Assembly (NCBI GenBank): GCA_900314455.1
Contig: OMVI01000093.1
Location: 1 to 64,000 of the forward strand
Length of the DNA: 64,000 bases
From: an uncultured Prevotella sp.
GTDB lineage: Bacteria; Bacteroidota; Bacteroidia; Bacteroidales; Bacteroidaceae
Reading direction: 5' to 3'
Of the stretch, positions 17,483 to 25,735 are shown piece after piece (position 1 is the stretch's first letter; each line of letters starts with the position of its first letter). A program made the translations under genes and the position numbers. The notes below the pieces were generated by a model. That model saw only the letters and a list, made by a program, of their open reading frames with translations, was not told the DNA's origin and searched no databases.

Positions 17483-18334
17483 TTACAGTATCATTTTCTC
17501 AATCGGCGTCACAAGGATACCCTGCGCACCGAGTTCCTTCAACTTATTGATAATCTCCCAGAAGCGTTTCTCATCCAGCACAGTGTGAATGGAACACCAG
17601 CCCGGGTCTGCCAGCGGAATAATCGTCGGACTCTTGATTCCGGGCAGCACCTGCGTGATGGCTTCGACCTTGTCCTTCGGCGCATTCATCATGACATATT
17701 TCTTGTCCTGAGCTGAACGGACGGCCTCGAAACGGAATAACATCTCGTTGAGGATGCTGTGCTTCTCCTCGTCCATATCCCAGTTGCCGATGAGCAGAGC
17801 CTCACTCTTCATGACGACCTCGACCTCCTTCAGGTTGTTGCTTATAAGCGTTGAACCTGACGAGACAATATCGAAGATACCGTCGGCAAGCCCGATTCCC
17901 GGACTTATCTCTACCGAACCGGTTATGACATGTATATCTGCCATGATGCCTTTATTGTTCATGAAGCGGCGGAGAATATTCGGATAGGAAGTCGCAATCT
18001 TCTTTCCGTTGAACCATTCCACGCCACGATAGTCGATACCCTTCGGTATAGCAAGGCTCAAACGGCACTTGCTGAAGCCGAGGCGGGATATGATTTGCGC
18101 ATGCTCATTACGCTCTACAAACTCGTTTTCACCCACAATGCCAATATCGGCAACGCCACTTGCCACCGTCTGTGGTATGTCGTCGTCGCGAAGATAGAGC
18201 ACTTCTATTGGGAAGTTGCTCGACTGGACGAGGAGCGTCCGCTTACTCGATGGTACCTTTATATCAGCCTCTGACAACAGATTCATCGTATCATCGAAGA
18301 GGCGTCCTTTTGATTGAACCGCTATGCGTAACAT
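17483..18334 (-). CDS. hisG: ATP phosphoribosyltransferase, long form
   Basis: The first and feedback-controlled step of histidine synthesis: ATP plus PRPP gives phosphoribosyl-ATP. At 283 residues this is the long HisG with the C-terminal regulatory HisG_C (ACT-like) domain (about 210-283, KDKVEAITQVLPGIKSPTI). That makes a separate HisZ unnecessary. The N-terminal part has MLRIAVQSKGRL and GVADIGIVGENEF; the PRPP loop is near DIVSSGSTL. It is the first gene of hisGDC. A possible minus-strand -7 box TAATTTTG is at 18379-18372. I see no clear attenuator or histidine-rich leader peptide. Confidence 0.96.
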   Translation of the reverse strand: MLRIAVQSKGRLFDDTMNLLSEADIKVPSSKRTLLVQSSNFPIEVLYLRDDDIPQTVASGVADIGIVGENEFVERNEHAQIISRLGFSKCRLSLAIPKGIDYRGVEWFNGKKIATSYPNILRRFMNNKGIMADIHVITGSVEISPGIGLADGIFDIVSSGSTLISNNLKEVEVVMKSEALLIGNWDMDEEKHSILNEMLFRFEAVRSAQDKKYVMMNAPKDKVEAITQVLPGIKSPTIIPLADPGWCSIHTVLDEKRFWEIINKLKELGAQGILVTPIEKMIL

Positions 18335-18502
18335 TTATATCTTTTTTTACACGTTATTCTTTTTGCCAATGCAAAATTAATAAATTGCAAGCATACAGCC
18401 AAATAAAATCCATTATTCCAACTTTTCCATGCTTACAAATTGCCATTTAAATCGGATTAATACATCAAACTGAATAAAAGACGGAAACAGATACAACTCT
18501 GT

Positions 18503-20326
18503 TTACTCCAATTCGGACAACTCGAGCCACCGCATCTCCTTCTCGTCGAGCTCATCCTTGAGTTGCGGAAGCCGCTTGCTCTTCTCCGTCAGTTCCTCAA
18601 CGCCGAGCTTGCCGGAGCACAGTGCCGTCTCGATTTCTTTCTGTTCAACCTCAAGAGCTTTTATATCCTTCGTCAACTGCTCAAACTCACGCTTCTCCTT
18701 GAACGACATTCGCTTTCGGGAGTCATGGTGGTGGGGCTTCTTTTTAGCCTCATCGGCGGCCGCTGTCTTACCTTTCGAGTTCTTATCGGACTCTGCTTCC
18801 GTCTTGCTTTGCAGTTTTTCGTACTCACGATACTGCGTATAGTTGCCTGGGAAGTCCTTTATGACGCCTCCGCCCTTGAAGACCAGCAGATGGTCGACGA
18901 CCTTGTCCATGAAGTAACGGTCGTGACTGACAACGATAACACAACCGGGGAAATCCTGCAAGTACTCCTCAAGCACTTGCAGCGTCTGAATGTCGAGGTC
19001 GTTGGTAGGCTCGTCGAGCACGAGGAAGTTAGGATTCTTCATCAGCACTGTACACAGATACAGCTTGCGCCGCTGTCCTCCTGAGAGCTTAGCCACATAA
19101 TTATATTGTTCCTCACGGGTGAAAAGGAAGTAGCTAAGCAGCTGTGTCGCCGTCATGTGGCGCCCTCCTCCGAGGTCAATATAATCGGCAATGTCGGTTA
19201 TAACGTCGATAACTTTCTGGTCGTCGCAAAACTTCAGTCCTCCCTGAGAGAAATAGCCGAAGCGCACCGTCTCACCGATGTCGAAGCGACCGCTGTCGGG
19301 TGGAACGATGCCAAGCAGCATTTTAACGAACGTCGACTTACCTGTGCCGTTGTTTCCAACGATTCCCATCTTCTCGAAACGTGAGAAGTTGTAGTAGAAA
19401 TCTTTCAGAATGACTTGCTCGCCCTCACTTCCGTCGGTGTTCCTGATAGGGAATGACTTGCTGACATACTGGCATTCGAAAATCTTTGAGCCGATATAGA
19501 CATTCTTCGACTTAAGTCGCATCTGCCGTTCCTCTATCCGCTGCTTTGCCTTAGCCTCCAATTCGTAGAACGCATCCTCACGATACCGAGCCTTATGGCC
19601 ACGTGCCTGAGGCATGCGGCGCATCCATTCGAGTTCCTTACGGTACAGATTGTTGACTCGGGCGAGCTCAGCACGCGCGTTGTCGATGCGTTCCTGTCGT
19701 TTCTGGAGATAATATGAGAAGTTGCCACGGTAGGTGTACAGTGTGCGATTGTCAAGTTCAATGATTAAGTTGCACACGTTATCGAGGAAATAACGGTCGT
19801 GGGTCACCATCAGCAGGGTCTTGTTGCCGCGCCGCAGATAGCCTTCGAGCCACTCAATCATCTGCAAGTCGAGGTGATTAGTTGGTTCGTCGAGTATGAT
19901 AAAGTCTGGTTCGGTTATCAAGACATTGGCAAGCGCAACCCGTTTCTGCTGTCCACCACTGAGCTGTCCCATCGGTTGCTCGAAGTCGGGTATGTGGAGC
20001 TGAGTCAATATCTGCTTTGCCTTCAGCACTTTCTCAGGCTCACTGTGATGATTGAAGCACGCATCGAGGACGCTTTCTGACTCGTCGAACTTCGGACTCT
20101 GCTCAAGATAGCCCACCTTGATGTCGTTCCGATAGACAATAGAGCCTTCGTCGTAGCCTTCCTTGCCCGTTAGAATGGACAGGAGGGTCGACTTGCCGGT
20201 ACCGTTTCTGGCTATCAGTCCGACTTTCTGCCCTTCGGCAATCGAGAATGATATGTTTTCGAAAAGGACCTGCGCACCAAACGACTTCGTAAGGTTTTGC
20301 ACATCCAAGTATGGATTTACTGCCAT
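18503..20326 (-). CDS. ABC-F family ATPase (Uup-like)
   Basis: A 607-residue soluble protein with two ABC ATPase domains and no membrane segments. ABC-F proteins act on the ribosome, or, for Uup, in ribosome rescue and DNA metabolism. Walker A sequences are ARNGTGKST (about 39-47) and GNNGTGKST in the second half. Signatures are LSGGQQKR and LSGGQRRK, with ILDEPTNHLDL and VLDEPTNDLDI as Walker B. The C-terminal 70 residues form a charged coiled coil (RMSFKEKREFEQLTKDIKAL), typical of Uup. It has its own promoter: TATATTTG on the minus strand at 20365-20358. Confidence 0.93.
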   Translation of the reverse strand: MAVNPYLDVQNLTKSFGAQVLFENISFSIAEGQKVGLIARNGTGKSTLLSILTGKEGYDEGSIVYRNDIKVGYLEQSPKFDESESVLDACFNHHSEPEKVLKAKQILTQLHIPDFEQPMGQLSGGQQKRVALANVLITEPDFIILDEPTNHLDLQMIEWLEGYLRRGNKTLLMVTHDRYFLDNVCNLIIELDNRTLYTYRGNFSYYLQKRQERIDNARAELARVNNLYRKELEWMRRMPQARGHKARYREDAFYELEAKAKQRIEERQMRLKSKNVYIGSKIFECQYVSKSFPIRNTDGSEGEQVILKDFYYNFSRFEKMGIVGNNGTGKSTFVKMLLGIVPPDSGRFDIGETVRFGYFSQGGLKFCDDQKVIDVITDIADYIDLGGGRHMTATQLLSYFLFTREEQYNYVAKLSGGQRRKLYLCTVLMKNPNFLVLDEPTNDLDIQTLQVLEEYLQDFPGCVIVVSHDRYFMDKVVDHLLVFKGGGVIKDFPGNYTQYREYEKLQSKTEAESDKNSKGKTAAADEAKKKPHHHDSRKRMSFKEKREFEQLTKDIKALEVEQKEIETALCSGKLGVEELTEKSKRLPQLKDELDEKEMRWLELSELE

Positions 20327-20413
20327 TGAATTTCTATTTATACTAAAAACCTACCTGCAAATATACAATTTGCTTTATTGATTATCAGCAATTAGCTGAG
20401 CGTCCGCAAAATC

Positions 20414-20447
20414 TTCCACTGCAGGGGCGTCCCTGCGGAGGGTGGAA
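20414..20447. repeat. GC-rich REP-like palindrome, short copy
   Basis: TTCCAC and GTGGAA flank a tight hairpin GCAGGG-GCGT-CCCTGC (20421-20436). It lies between the ABC-F gene and engB. Related copies are at 23013-23040, 28942-29051 and 30386-30500. Confidence 0.75.
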
Positions 20448-20485
20448 AAGCTGATTGGGCGATTGCAGATAGTCATATTAGTTTG

Positions 20486-21088
20486 TTATTCTTTATCCAG
20501 CGACTCGTTGATTTTTTCAATATAGTCGAGGACTTCGTCACGTCCTGTCTTGCTTTCCGCACTCGTTATGAAGTACGGAGGCAACGTTTCCCACGAGTCC
20601 TTAAGCTTGTTCATCCACGCAAGAGCGTTCGTCCTAGCCCGTCCGCCTGATAATTTGTCTGCCTTTGTAAAGATTATGGCAAACGGGACGCCATGTTCTC
20701 CAAGCCAATCGACAAACTGGCGGTCTATCTTCTGCTGCTCATGCCGAATGTCTATCAGCACAAAGAGGCACACAAGCTGCCGGCGCTTGAGGATATAGCC
20801 CGTGTTCATAATCTGCAACTGTCGCTGCGTGGTCTTTGAACGGGCGTAGCCATAGCCGGGAAGGTCAACAATGTACCACTCGTCGTTTATGTTGAAGTGG
20901 TTGATAAGCAGAGTCTTGCCCGGCGTCGCCGATGTCTTTGCAAGTCCTTTGTGATTGCAGAGCATGTTGATAAGGCTCGACTTGCCGACGTTGGAGCGTC
21001 CGATGAAGGCGTACTCCGGGCGGTTGTCGTCGGGGCATTTGTCTACTGACGGTGCGGAGATGACGAATTCTGACTTGTTTATTTTCAT
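20486..21088 (-). CDS. engB: Ribosome biogenesis GTPase EngB/YsxC
   Basis: An essential GTPase that helps assemble the 50S ribosomal subunit (also called YihA or YsxC). G motifs are visible: [12 protein letters not shown] (G1, about 28-39), T in SATPGKT (G2), DLPGYGYA (G3) and FTKADKLS (G4, TKAD). The 200-residue length is standard. The promoter TACCTTTG is on the minus strand at 21141-21134, and it appears to be a single-gene unit. Confidence 0.96.
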   Translation of the reverse strand: MKINKSEFVISAPSVDKCPDDNRPEYAFIGRSNVGKSSLINMLCNHKGLAKTSATPGKTLLINHFNINDEWYIVDLPGYGYARSKTTQRQLQIMNTGYILKRRQLVCLFVLIDIRHEQQKIDRQFVDWLGEHGVPFAIIFTKADKLSGGRARTNALAWMNKLKDSWETLPPYFITSAESKTGRDEVLDYIEKINESLDKE

Positions 21089-21437
21089 TTCTGTCGCTCT
21101 TTGTTAGTGCTTCTGATAATCTTAAACAGTTTGCAAAGGTACAAAAAAATGCCGTAAAAGTCTCCTTTTACGACTACATAGGTTGCAAAATGTGTACTTC
21201 TGAAAAGGGATAAACGCTCTACGTGAATATGAAGCCTACCCCATTGGATTGCCATAGTTAAACTATGACATTGCAAAACACAAGCTTTCAGAGCGAAAAA
21301 TAAATTATTTTTGGTTGATTTTTAATTTATTTTTCAGTCAAAAATAAATTAAAAATCAACCTCGAAGTTGAGCTTTCGCTATCTCGTTGGTTATCAATCA
21401 GATTGCAGATGGACAACTTTGGTATTTCAAACGAAGA
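21089..21437. other. Gap between engB and ispH with an iteron element
   Basis: It holds the engB promoter (21134-21141) and AT-rich iteron element B. No gene was found; a 63-codon minus-strand frame at 21085-21276 runs through the engB promoter and is not credible. Confidence 0.6.
21285..21380. repeat. AT-rich iteron element, copy B
   Basis: The order is CTTTCAGAGCG, then GAAAAATAAATTA (21294-21306), GATTTTTAATTTATTTTTC (21317-21335) and AAAAATAAATTAAAAATC (21340-21357), then the closing GAAGTTGAGCTTTCGC hairpin (21364-21379). Opposed iterons could fold into a long AT-only stem. Confidence 0.75.
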
Positions 21438-22397
21438 CTAAAGGTGCTTGCGAATGTAGTCGCGGCACTCCTCCATGAGCCACTTTGGGGTGCTGGTGGC
21501 ACCGCAGATGCCGACGGAGGACACGCCTTTAAGCCATTCCATGTCAATCTCCTCTGCGCTTTCAATCTGATGGCTGCGAGCGTTTACACGCTGGCATTCC
21601 TTGAAAAGGACGCGTCCGTTGGAGCTCTTTCGGCCTGCAACGAAGAGCACAACATCGTGGCGGGCAGCGAAGGTGGCAATGTTCGGCATCCGGTTAGCGA
21701 CCTGACGGCAGATGGTGTCGTAGCTTCGGAATGTCGATGTCTTGGAGATGTGAGTCTGAATGTAGTCGATTATGGTGTGAAACTCGTCGAGGTTCTTCGT
21801 CGTCTGACTGTAAAGATAAATGTCGCGGGCAAAGTCGAGCTTACTCTTTGCGTCGTCCAGGTTCTCGATTACTATCGCGTTGCCGTCAGTCTGACCAACA
21901 AGGCCGAGGACTTCGGCATGTCCGTTCTTGCCAAAAATGACGATTTGAGGTGAAGATGGATGAGTGAAGAGTGAAGAATTATAATCTTTCGTGGATGTCG
22001 GGGTGGATTCGTTGGATGGTGACGGAGAGGTTGCAGCTATGTACTGGCGCTTGATGCGGCGCTGAAGGGCGAGCACGACGGGGCATGTGGCATCGATAAT
22101 CTCGATTCCGTTCTCACGTGCTATCTCGTAGGTTGTGGGCGGTTCGCCATGCGCACGTAGCAGTACTTTGACGTTGTGAAGCTGTTTCAGTTGCTCATGG
22201 TCAATCGTTATGAGTCCCTTACGTTCCAAACGCTCTACCTCCATGCCGTTGTGCACGATGTCGCCGAGACAGTAGAGGGTCTCGCCCTTTGCAAGTTCCT
22301 CTTCTGCTTTCTTAATAGCCGTGGTCACTCCGAAACAGAATCCGCTGCCTGAGTCCATTTCTATCGACAGGTTCGCTGTGTTTTTATCTTCGCTCAT
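21438..22397 (-). CDS. ispH: 4-hydroxy-3-methylbut-2-enyl diphosphate reductase
   Basis: The last enzyme of the MEP pathway; it reduces HMBPP to IPP and DMAPP with a 4Fe-4S cluster. Cluster cysteines are C21 (GSGFCFGV), C105 (DATCPVV) and the Cys of VGICGATSTP. The 319-residue length is a little over the usual 290-310. The surplus is one Ser/Thr/Pro/Asn-rich stretch at about residues 120-149, between RRIKRQY and IVIFGKNGHAEVLGLVGQ. DNA behind it (21951-22037) includes GAGTGAAGAGTGAAGAATTA, which looks like an intergenic repeat in frame. The frame is intact and all motifs are present, so the enzyme is probably active. The promoter TATCTTTG is on the minus strand at 22432-22425. Confidence 0.95.
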   Translation of the reverse strand: MSEDKNTANLSIEMDSGSGFCFGVTTAIKKAEEELAKGETLYCLGDIVHNGMEVERLERKGLITIDHEQLKQLHNVKVLLRAHGEPPTTYEIARENGIEIIDATCPVVLALQRRIKRQYIAATSPSPSNESTPTSTKDYNSSLFTHPSSPQIVIFGKNGHAEVLGLVGQTDGNAIVIENLDDAKSKLDFARDIYLYSQTTKNLDEFHTIIDYIQTHISKTSTFRSYDTICRQVANRMPNIATFAARHDVVLFVAGRKSSNGRVLFKECQRVNARSHQIESAEEIDMEWLKGVSSVGICGATSTPKWLMEECRDYIRKHL

Positions 22398-22481
22398 TAT
22401 AAATCTTATTCACCAAAATCCGTGCAAAGATAATGAAAACAACTGAAAATACAAAGAAAAACAATTCTTAGATTGGAATTA

Positions 22482-22513
22482 TTTGGTGGTTTCGGCGAAA
22501 GTCATTACCTTTG
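22482..22513 (+). promoter_or_regulatory. rpsO promoter
   Basis: TTTG at 22482-22485 and TACCTTTG at 22506-22513, 20 bases apart, form an optimal promoter. Transcription would begin near 22517-22520. Confidence 0.8.
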
Positions 22514-22516
22514 CAC

Positions 22517-22621
22517 CGCAATTTCGGAGAGACCGAAGCATTCGACACCGTAACCCGTTGTGATTAATGGCGGGCAGACGATGGAAGGATGTTATTGCAC
22601 AACAAATTAATCAAAATCACA
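22517..22621 (+). promoter_or_regulatory. Long structured 5' leader of rpsO
   Basis: About 100 bases of untranslated leader, unusually long for this window. It contains a perfect hairpin TTCGG-AGAGA-CCGAA (22523-22537) and a possible CCCG (22554-22557) / CGGG (22571-22574) pair. S15 represses its own mRNA through leader structures in several bacteria, so an autoregulatory site is plausible; no known leader class could be assigned. Confidence 0.45.
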
Positions 22622-22897
22622 ATGTACTTAAGCAAGGAAAAGAAGGCAGAGATCTTCACTCAGTATGGAATTGAGAAGAAAGCTGCTGACACTGGTTCTG
22701 CAGAGAGCCAGATTGCACTGTTCACTTATCGTATCAAGCATCTTACAGAGCACGTAAAGGCTAACCACAAAGACTTCGTCACGACCCGCGCGCTGACAAA
22801 GCTGGTTGCTAAGCGTCGTCGCCTGCTCGACTATCTGTACAAGCGCGACATCGAGCGCTATCGTGCTATCGTCAAGGCTCTTGGTCTTCGTAAGTAA
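22622..22897 (+). CDS. rpsO: 30S ribosomal protein S15
   Basis: A 91-residue primary rRNA-binding protein of the small subunit platform. It starts MYLSKEKKAEIF and has the family core DTGSAESQIALFTYRI and KRRRLLDYLYKRD. The start at 22622 is chosen; an in-frame upstream codon at 22589 lies in the leader. It has a strong promoter at 22482-22513 and a terminator at 22922-22970, so it is a single-gene unit. Confidence 0.97.
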   Translation: MYLSKEKKAEIFTQYGIEKKAADTGSAESQIALFTYRIKHLTEHVKANHKDFVTTRALTKLVAKRRRLLDYLYKRDIERYRAIVKALGLRK

Positions 22898-22921
22898 ACA
22901 AAACTACTTTGAAAGATTAAT

Positions 22922-22970
22922 CCCCGCCAGTCCATTTTACACAAATGGTTTGGCGGGGTTCTTGTTTTTT
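22922..22970 (+). terminator. Intrinsic terminator of rpsO
   Basis: CCCCGCCA pairs with TGGCGGGG, with a nested CCATTT / AAATGG stem, followed by TTCTTGTTTTTT. Confidence 0.9.
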
Positions 22971-23012
22971 ATCTAATAAACATCCGAAATCTTCCAATTA
23001 TCCACAAAAGCT

Positions 23013-23040
23013 CCCACTGCAGGGACGCCCCTGCAATGGG
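23013..23040. repeat. GC-rich REP-like palindrome, short copy
   Basis: CCCA and TGGG flank a hairpin GCAGGG-ACGC-CCCTGC. It is very close to the copy at 20414-20447 and sits between the rpsO terminator and the 3' end of folK. Confidence 0.75.
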
Positions 23041-23141
23041 AAGCCTTGCTGTTTTGAAGATTACAAATATTCATTTTTTACTTTATCCCTCAGAACAATT
23101 ATTCTTCTCCAATCCTTCGGAGTGGCAGGAGGAGGCATTAT

Positions 23142-23627
23142 TTACTGTTTTATCTCCTTCAACGGCCGCATAACGAAATCGCGCTCATGCATATGTGGAT
23201 GCGGGATTCTAAGGTCCGGTTCGTCAACGGTTATGTCGTCATAAAGCAGAATGTCAATGTCGATGGGACGGTCGTGGTACTGCTCGTCGTGGCTTTTTTC
23301 CTTTCTGCCAAGTTCCTGCTCTATAATCTGCGTCATCTCAAGCAACTCACGTGGACTTAAATCGGTCTCTACGCATACGCATCCGTTAAGAAACTTGTTC
23401 TCACTGTCGAAGCCCCACGGCTCTGTCTCTATCAGAGTCGACTGCCGGACAACATCGCCAATCAGTTCGTTTATCTTCTTTATAGCTGCGGATATCGTGC
23501 CCTGACGGTCGCCTAGGTTACTGCCAAGGGATAGATAAACCGTATGCGGACGCTGCTCTCTTTCTTTCCCCTCTCCAGAATTAATTCCGTTGCTCGTCAG
23601 GATATTTCCGTTTATGTTCTTATCCAT
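23142..23627 (-). CDS. folK: 6-hydroxymethyl-dihydropterin pyrophosphokinase
   Basis: Transfers pyrophosphate from ATP to the pterin in folate synthesis. The HPPK landmarks are YLSLGSNLGDR, ETEPWGF, NGCVCVET and RPIDIDILLYDD (metal-binding Asp pair), then RIPHPHMHERDFV. The domain normally starts a few residues before the first strand. Here about 27 extra Asn/Gly/Glu-rich residues precede it, and there is no internal ATG. It is the last gene of the ftsX-DUF3098-uppP-truB-queA-folK series, 136 bases after queA. Confidence 0.94.
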   Translation of the reverse strand: MDKNINGNILTSNGINSGEGKEREQRPHTVYLSLGSNLGDRQGTISAAIKKINELIGDVVRQSTLIETEPWGFDSENKFLNGCVCVETDLSPRELLEMTQIIEQELGRKEKSHDEQYHDRPIDIDILLYDDITVDEPDLRIPHPHMHERDFVMRPLKEIKQ

Positions 23628-23763
23628 ATTAATATAAGGTTAAAAGAATAAATCCGCAACCAGGCAAACAGCTTTGCTTGATTGCGGATTTCATCTATTT
23701 TGGTTTTCAAACATCCTCCTCTGTGGGGAGACTGCTGAGGAACACGCCTCAATGTTTAAACCT

Positions 23764-24993
23764 TCAATCGTTCAAGATCAGCATTCCGTCACCGAAACAG
23801 CCGAACTTATAGCCGTTCTTCACAGCCAGTTCGTAAGCCCTCATGACAAGGTCGTAACCTCCGAAGGCACATGTCGACATCATCAGAGTTGACTCCGGAT
23901 GATAGAAGTTGGCCATCATTGAGTCGGCAATGACGAAGTCGTAAGGCGGGAAGATGAACTTATTGGTCCAGCCTTCGTACTCCTTCAGAAGTCCGTCGGT
24001 ACCTGCTGCTGTCTCAGTTGCCTTCGCTACGCTTGTTCCAACTACGCAAACGTGGTGCCCGCTCTGCTTTGCAGTGTTGACAATGTCGCACGCTTCTTTG
24101 CCTATTGACATTTGCTCGGATTCCATTTTGTGCTTTGTCAAGTCCTCAACCTCTATCTGATTGAAGTTACCAAGACCGCAATGGAGTGTGATAAATGCTG
24201 CTTTGATACCTTTTATCTCAAGCATCTTCATCATTTCGCGCGAGAAATGCAATCCCGTAGCTGGTACAGTGACCGACCCTTCGTTCTTTGCGAAGACTGT
24301 CTGGAAGTCTTCCAAGTCCTCTTCGCGGTACGGGCGGTCCGGCACCATTACTGTTTTCGTGGCGTTCGGATTATCTTCCGTTGGTGCAGGGACAGTTTCT
24401 GCATGAGCATGGTCTAATATATAATGTGGCAGAGGTGCCTGTCCGAGTGCGTAGAGCTCGCGTTTGAACTCATCATGAGGGCAATCGTAGAGGAAACGGA
24501 GTGTACGTCCGCGGCTCGTTGTGTTGTCAATGACCTCGGCAACCATCGTGCCCGTGTCATCGAAAAACAGCTTATTGCCAATTCGAATCTTACGTGCCGG
24601 CTCCACGAGGACGTCCCAAAGGCGCATCTCCTCGTTAAGTTCGCGAAGCAGGAATACCTCTATCTTGGCATCGGTCTTCTCCTTCGTGCCATAAAGACGT
24701 GCAGGAAAGACTTTGGTATCATTGAAAACGAGGACGTCATCATCGCCGAAATAGTTGGCAACATCTTTGAACTTGATGTAGTCTTCGTCCTTCGGATCGC
24801 CCTTGACGTCGCCCTTGTACATGTCGATAGTACCCGACTGACGGTGCAATACCATCATACGAGCCTCGTCATGACGCGTAACGTGGAAGGTCTGCGTCGT
24901 CCCGTCGCTGTGGGTTATGGTTTTTTCAGCAACGTGGGGATATAGTGCCAGTGACTCATCTGGCATATTAAAGTTAAATTGTGATAGCTTCAT
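23764..24993 (-). CDS. queA: S-adenosylmethionine:tRNA ribosyltransferase-isomerase
   Basis: Adds the epoxycyclopentane ring in queuosine synthesis at tRNA position 34. Landmarks are [43 protein letters not shown] and [10 protein letters not shown]. At 409 residues it is about 60 longer than the usual 340-350. The surplus lies in short inserts near the N-terminus (about 20-45 and 58-68) and near residues 190-215 (an Ala/Glu/Pro/Thr-rich stretch before the [12 protein letters not shown] segment). All core blocks are present, so it should be functional. It starts 28 bases after truB. Confidence 0.94.
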   Translation of the reverse strand: MKLSQFNFNMPDESLALYPHVAEKTITHSDGTTQTFHVTRHDEARMMVLHRQSGTIDMYKGDVKGDPKDEDYIKFKDVANYFGDDDVLVFNDTKVFPARLYGTKEKTDAKIEVFLLRELNEEMRLWDVLVEPARKIRIGNKLFFDDTGTMVAEVIDNTTSRGRTLRFLYDCPHDEFKRELYALGQAPLPHYILDHAHAETVPAPTEDNPNATKTVMVPDRPYREEDLEDFQTVFAKNEGSVTVPATGLHFSREMMKMLEIKGIKAAFITLHCGLGNFNQIEVEDLTKHKMESEQMSIGKEACDIVNTAKQSGHHVCVVGTSVAKATETAAGTDGLLKEYEGWTNKFIFPPYDFVIADSMMANFYHPESTLMMSTCAFGGYDLVMRAYELAVKNGYKFGCFGDGMLILND

Positions 24994-25021
24994 ATCTTTA
25001 TATCAAATAATCAATTGTTCT

Positions 25022-25717
25022 TCATTTCATGTGTTCGTCGAGCCATTCCTGAAAGCGATTGTAGTCTATGCAGTCCTCAACTCTAATGTCACCGACGCGC
25101 GTTCGGCGCAGTGCCGTAAGGTAAGCGCCACTGTCGAGGGCACGTCCGATGTCACGGGCGAGCGCCCGAATGTAAGTTCCCTTTCCACAAACGACTCTGA
25201 TGGAAGCCTGCATTGCGTCGGCGTCGAAGCTCGTCAGTTCTATTGAATCGATGTGTATGTGCTTCGGTTTAAGCTTGACGGACTCGCCGTTGCGCCTGTA
25301 ATTGAACGCGCGCTCACCGTTTACCTTCACCGCACTGTATGTTGGCGGTATCTGATCGATGTCTCCGACAAACTGTTTAAGGACATCCTCAATGCGCTCG
25401 CGGGTAATCTGCGAAGTCGGAAAGGTAGCGTTCGCCACGTGCTCCATATCATAGCTGTCGGTTGTCGCACCAAGTTGGAGTGTCGCCGTATATTCTTTCG
25501 TATGCGTTTGCAACGTCTCTATCTGCTTTGTCATGCGTCCCGTGACGAGTATGAGCACACCCGTCGCGAGCGGGTCGAGCGTTCCGGCGTGTCCCATCTT
25601 GACCTTTTCGCCGTTCGCCTGTGTGCAAAGGTAACGGATATGGGCAAGTGCCTTGAAGCTGGTAACACCATACGGCTTGTCTATCGGTATGAGAACACCT
25701 TCCTTAAAGTTTATCAT
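25022..25717 (-). CDS. truB: tRNA pseudouridine(55) synthase
   Basis: Makes pseudouridine 55 in the T-loop of tRNAs. The catalytic Asp is D48 in GHAGTLDPLATG. Other family blocks are PYGVTSF near the start, PPTYSAVKVNGERAFNYRR and RVVCGKGTYIRALARD. The 231 residues make it a compact TruB with little or no PUA tail. It starts 18 bases after uppP in the same minus-strand transcript. Confidence 0.96.
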   Translation of the reverse strand: MINFKEGVLIPIDKPYGVTSFKALAHIRYLCTQANGEKVKMGHAGTLDPLATGVLILVTGRMTKQIETLQTHTKEYTATLQLGATTDSYDMEHVANATFPTSQITRERIEDVLKQFVGDIDQIPPTYSAVKVNGERAFNYRRNGESVKLKPKHIHIDSIELTSFDADAMQASIRVVCGKGTYIRALARDIGRALDSGAYLTALRRTRVGDIRVEDCIDYNRFQEWLDEHMK

Positions 25718-25735
25718 CGCAACTCTTTTGAGGCA

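Noticed and set aside
21085-21276. 63-codon minus-strand frame upstream of engB
   Set aside because: It overlaps the engB promoter and start; no family resemblance.
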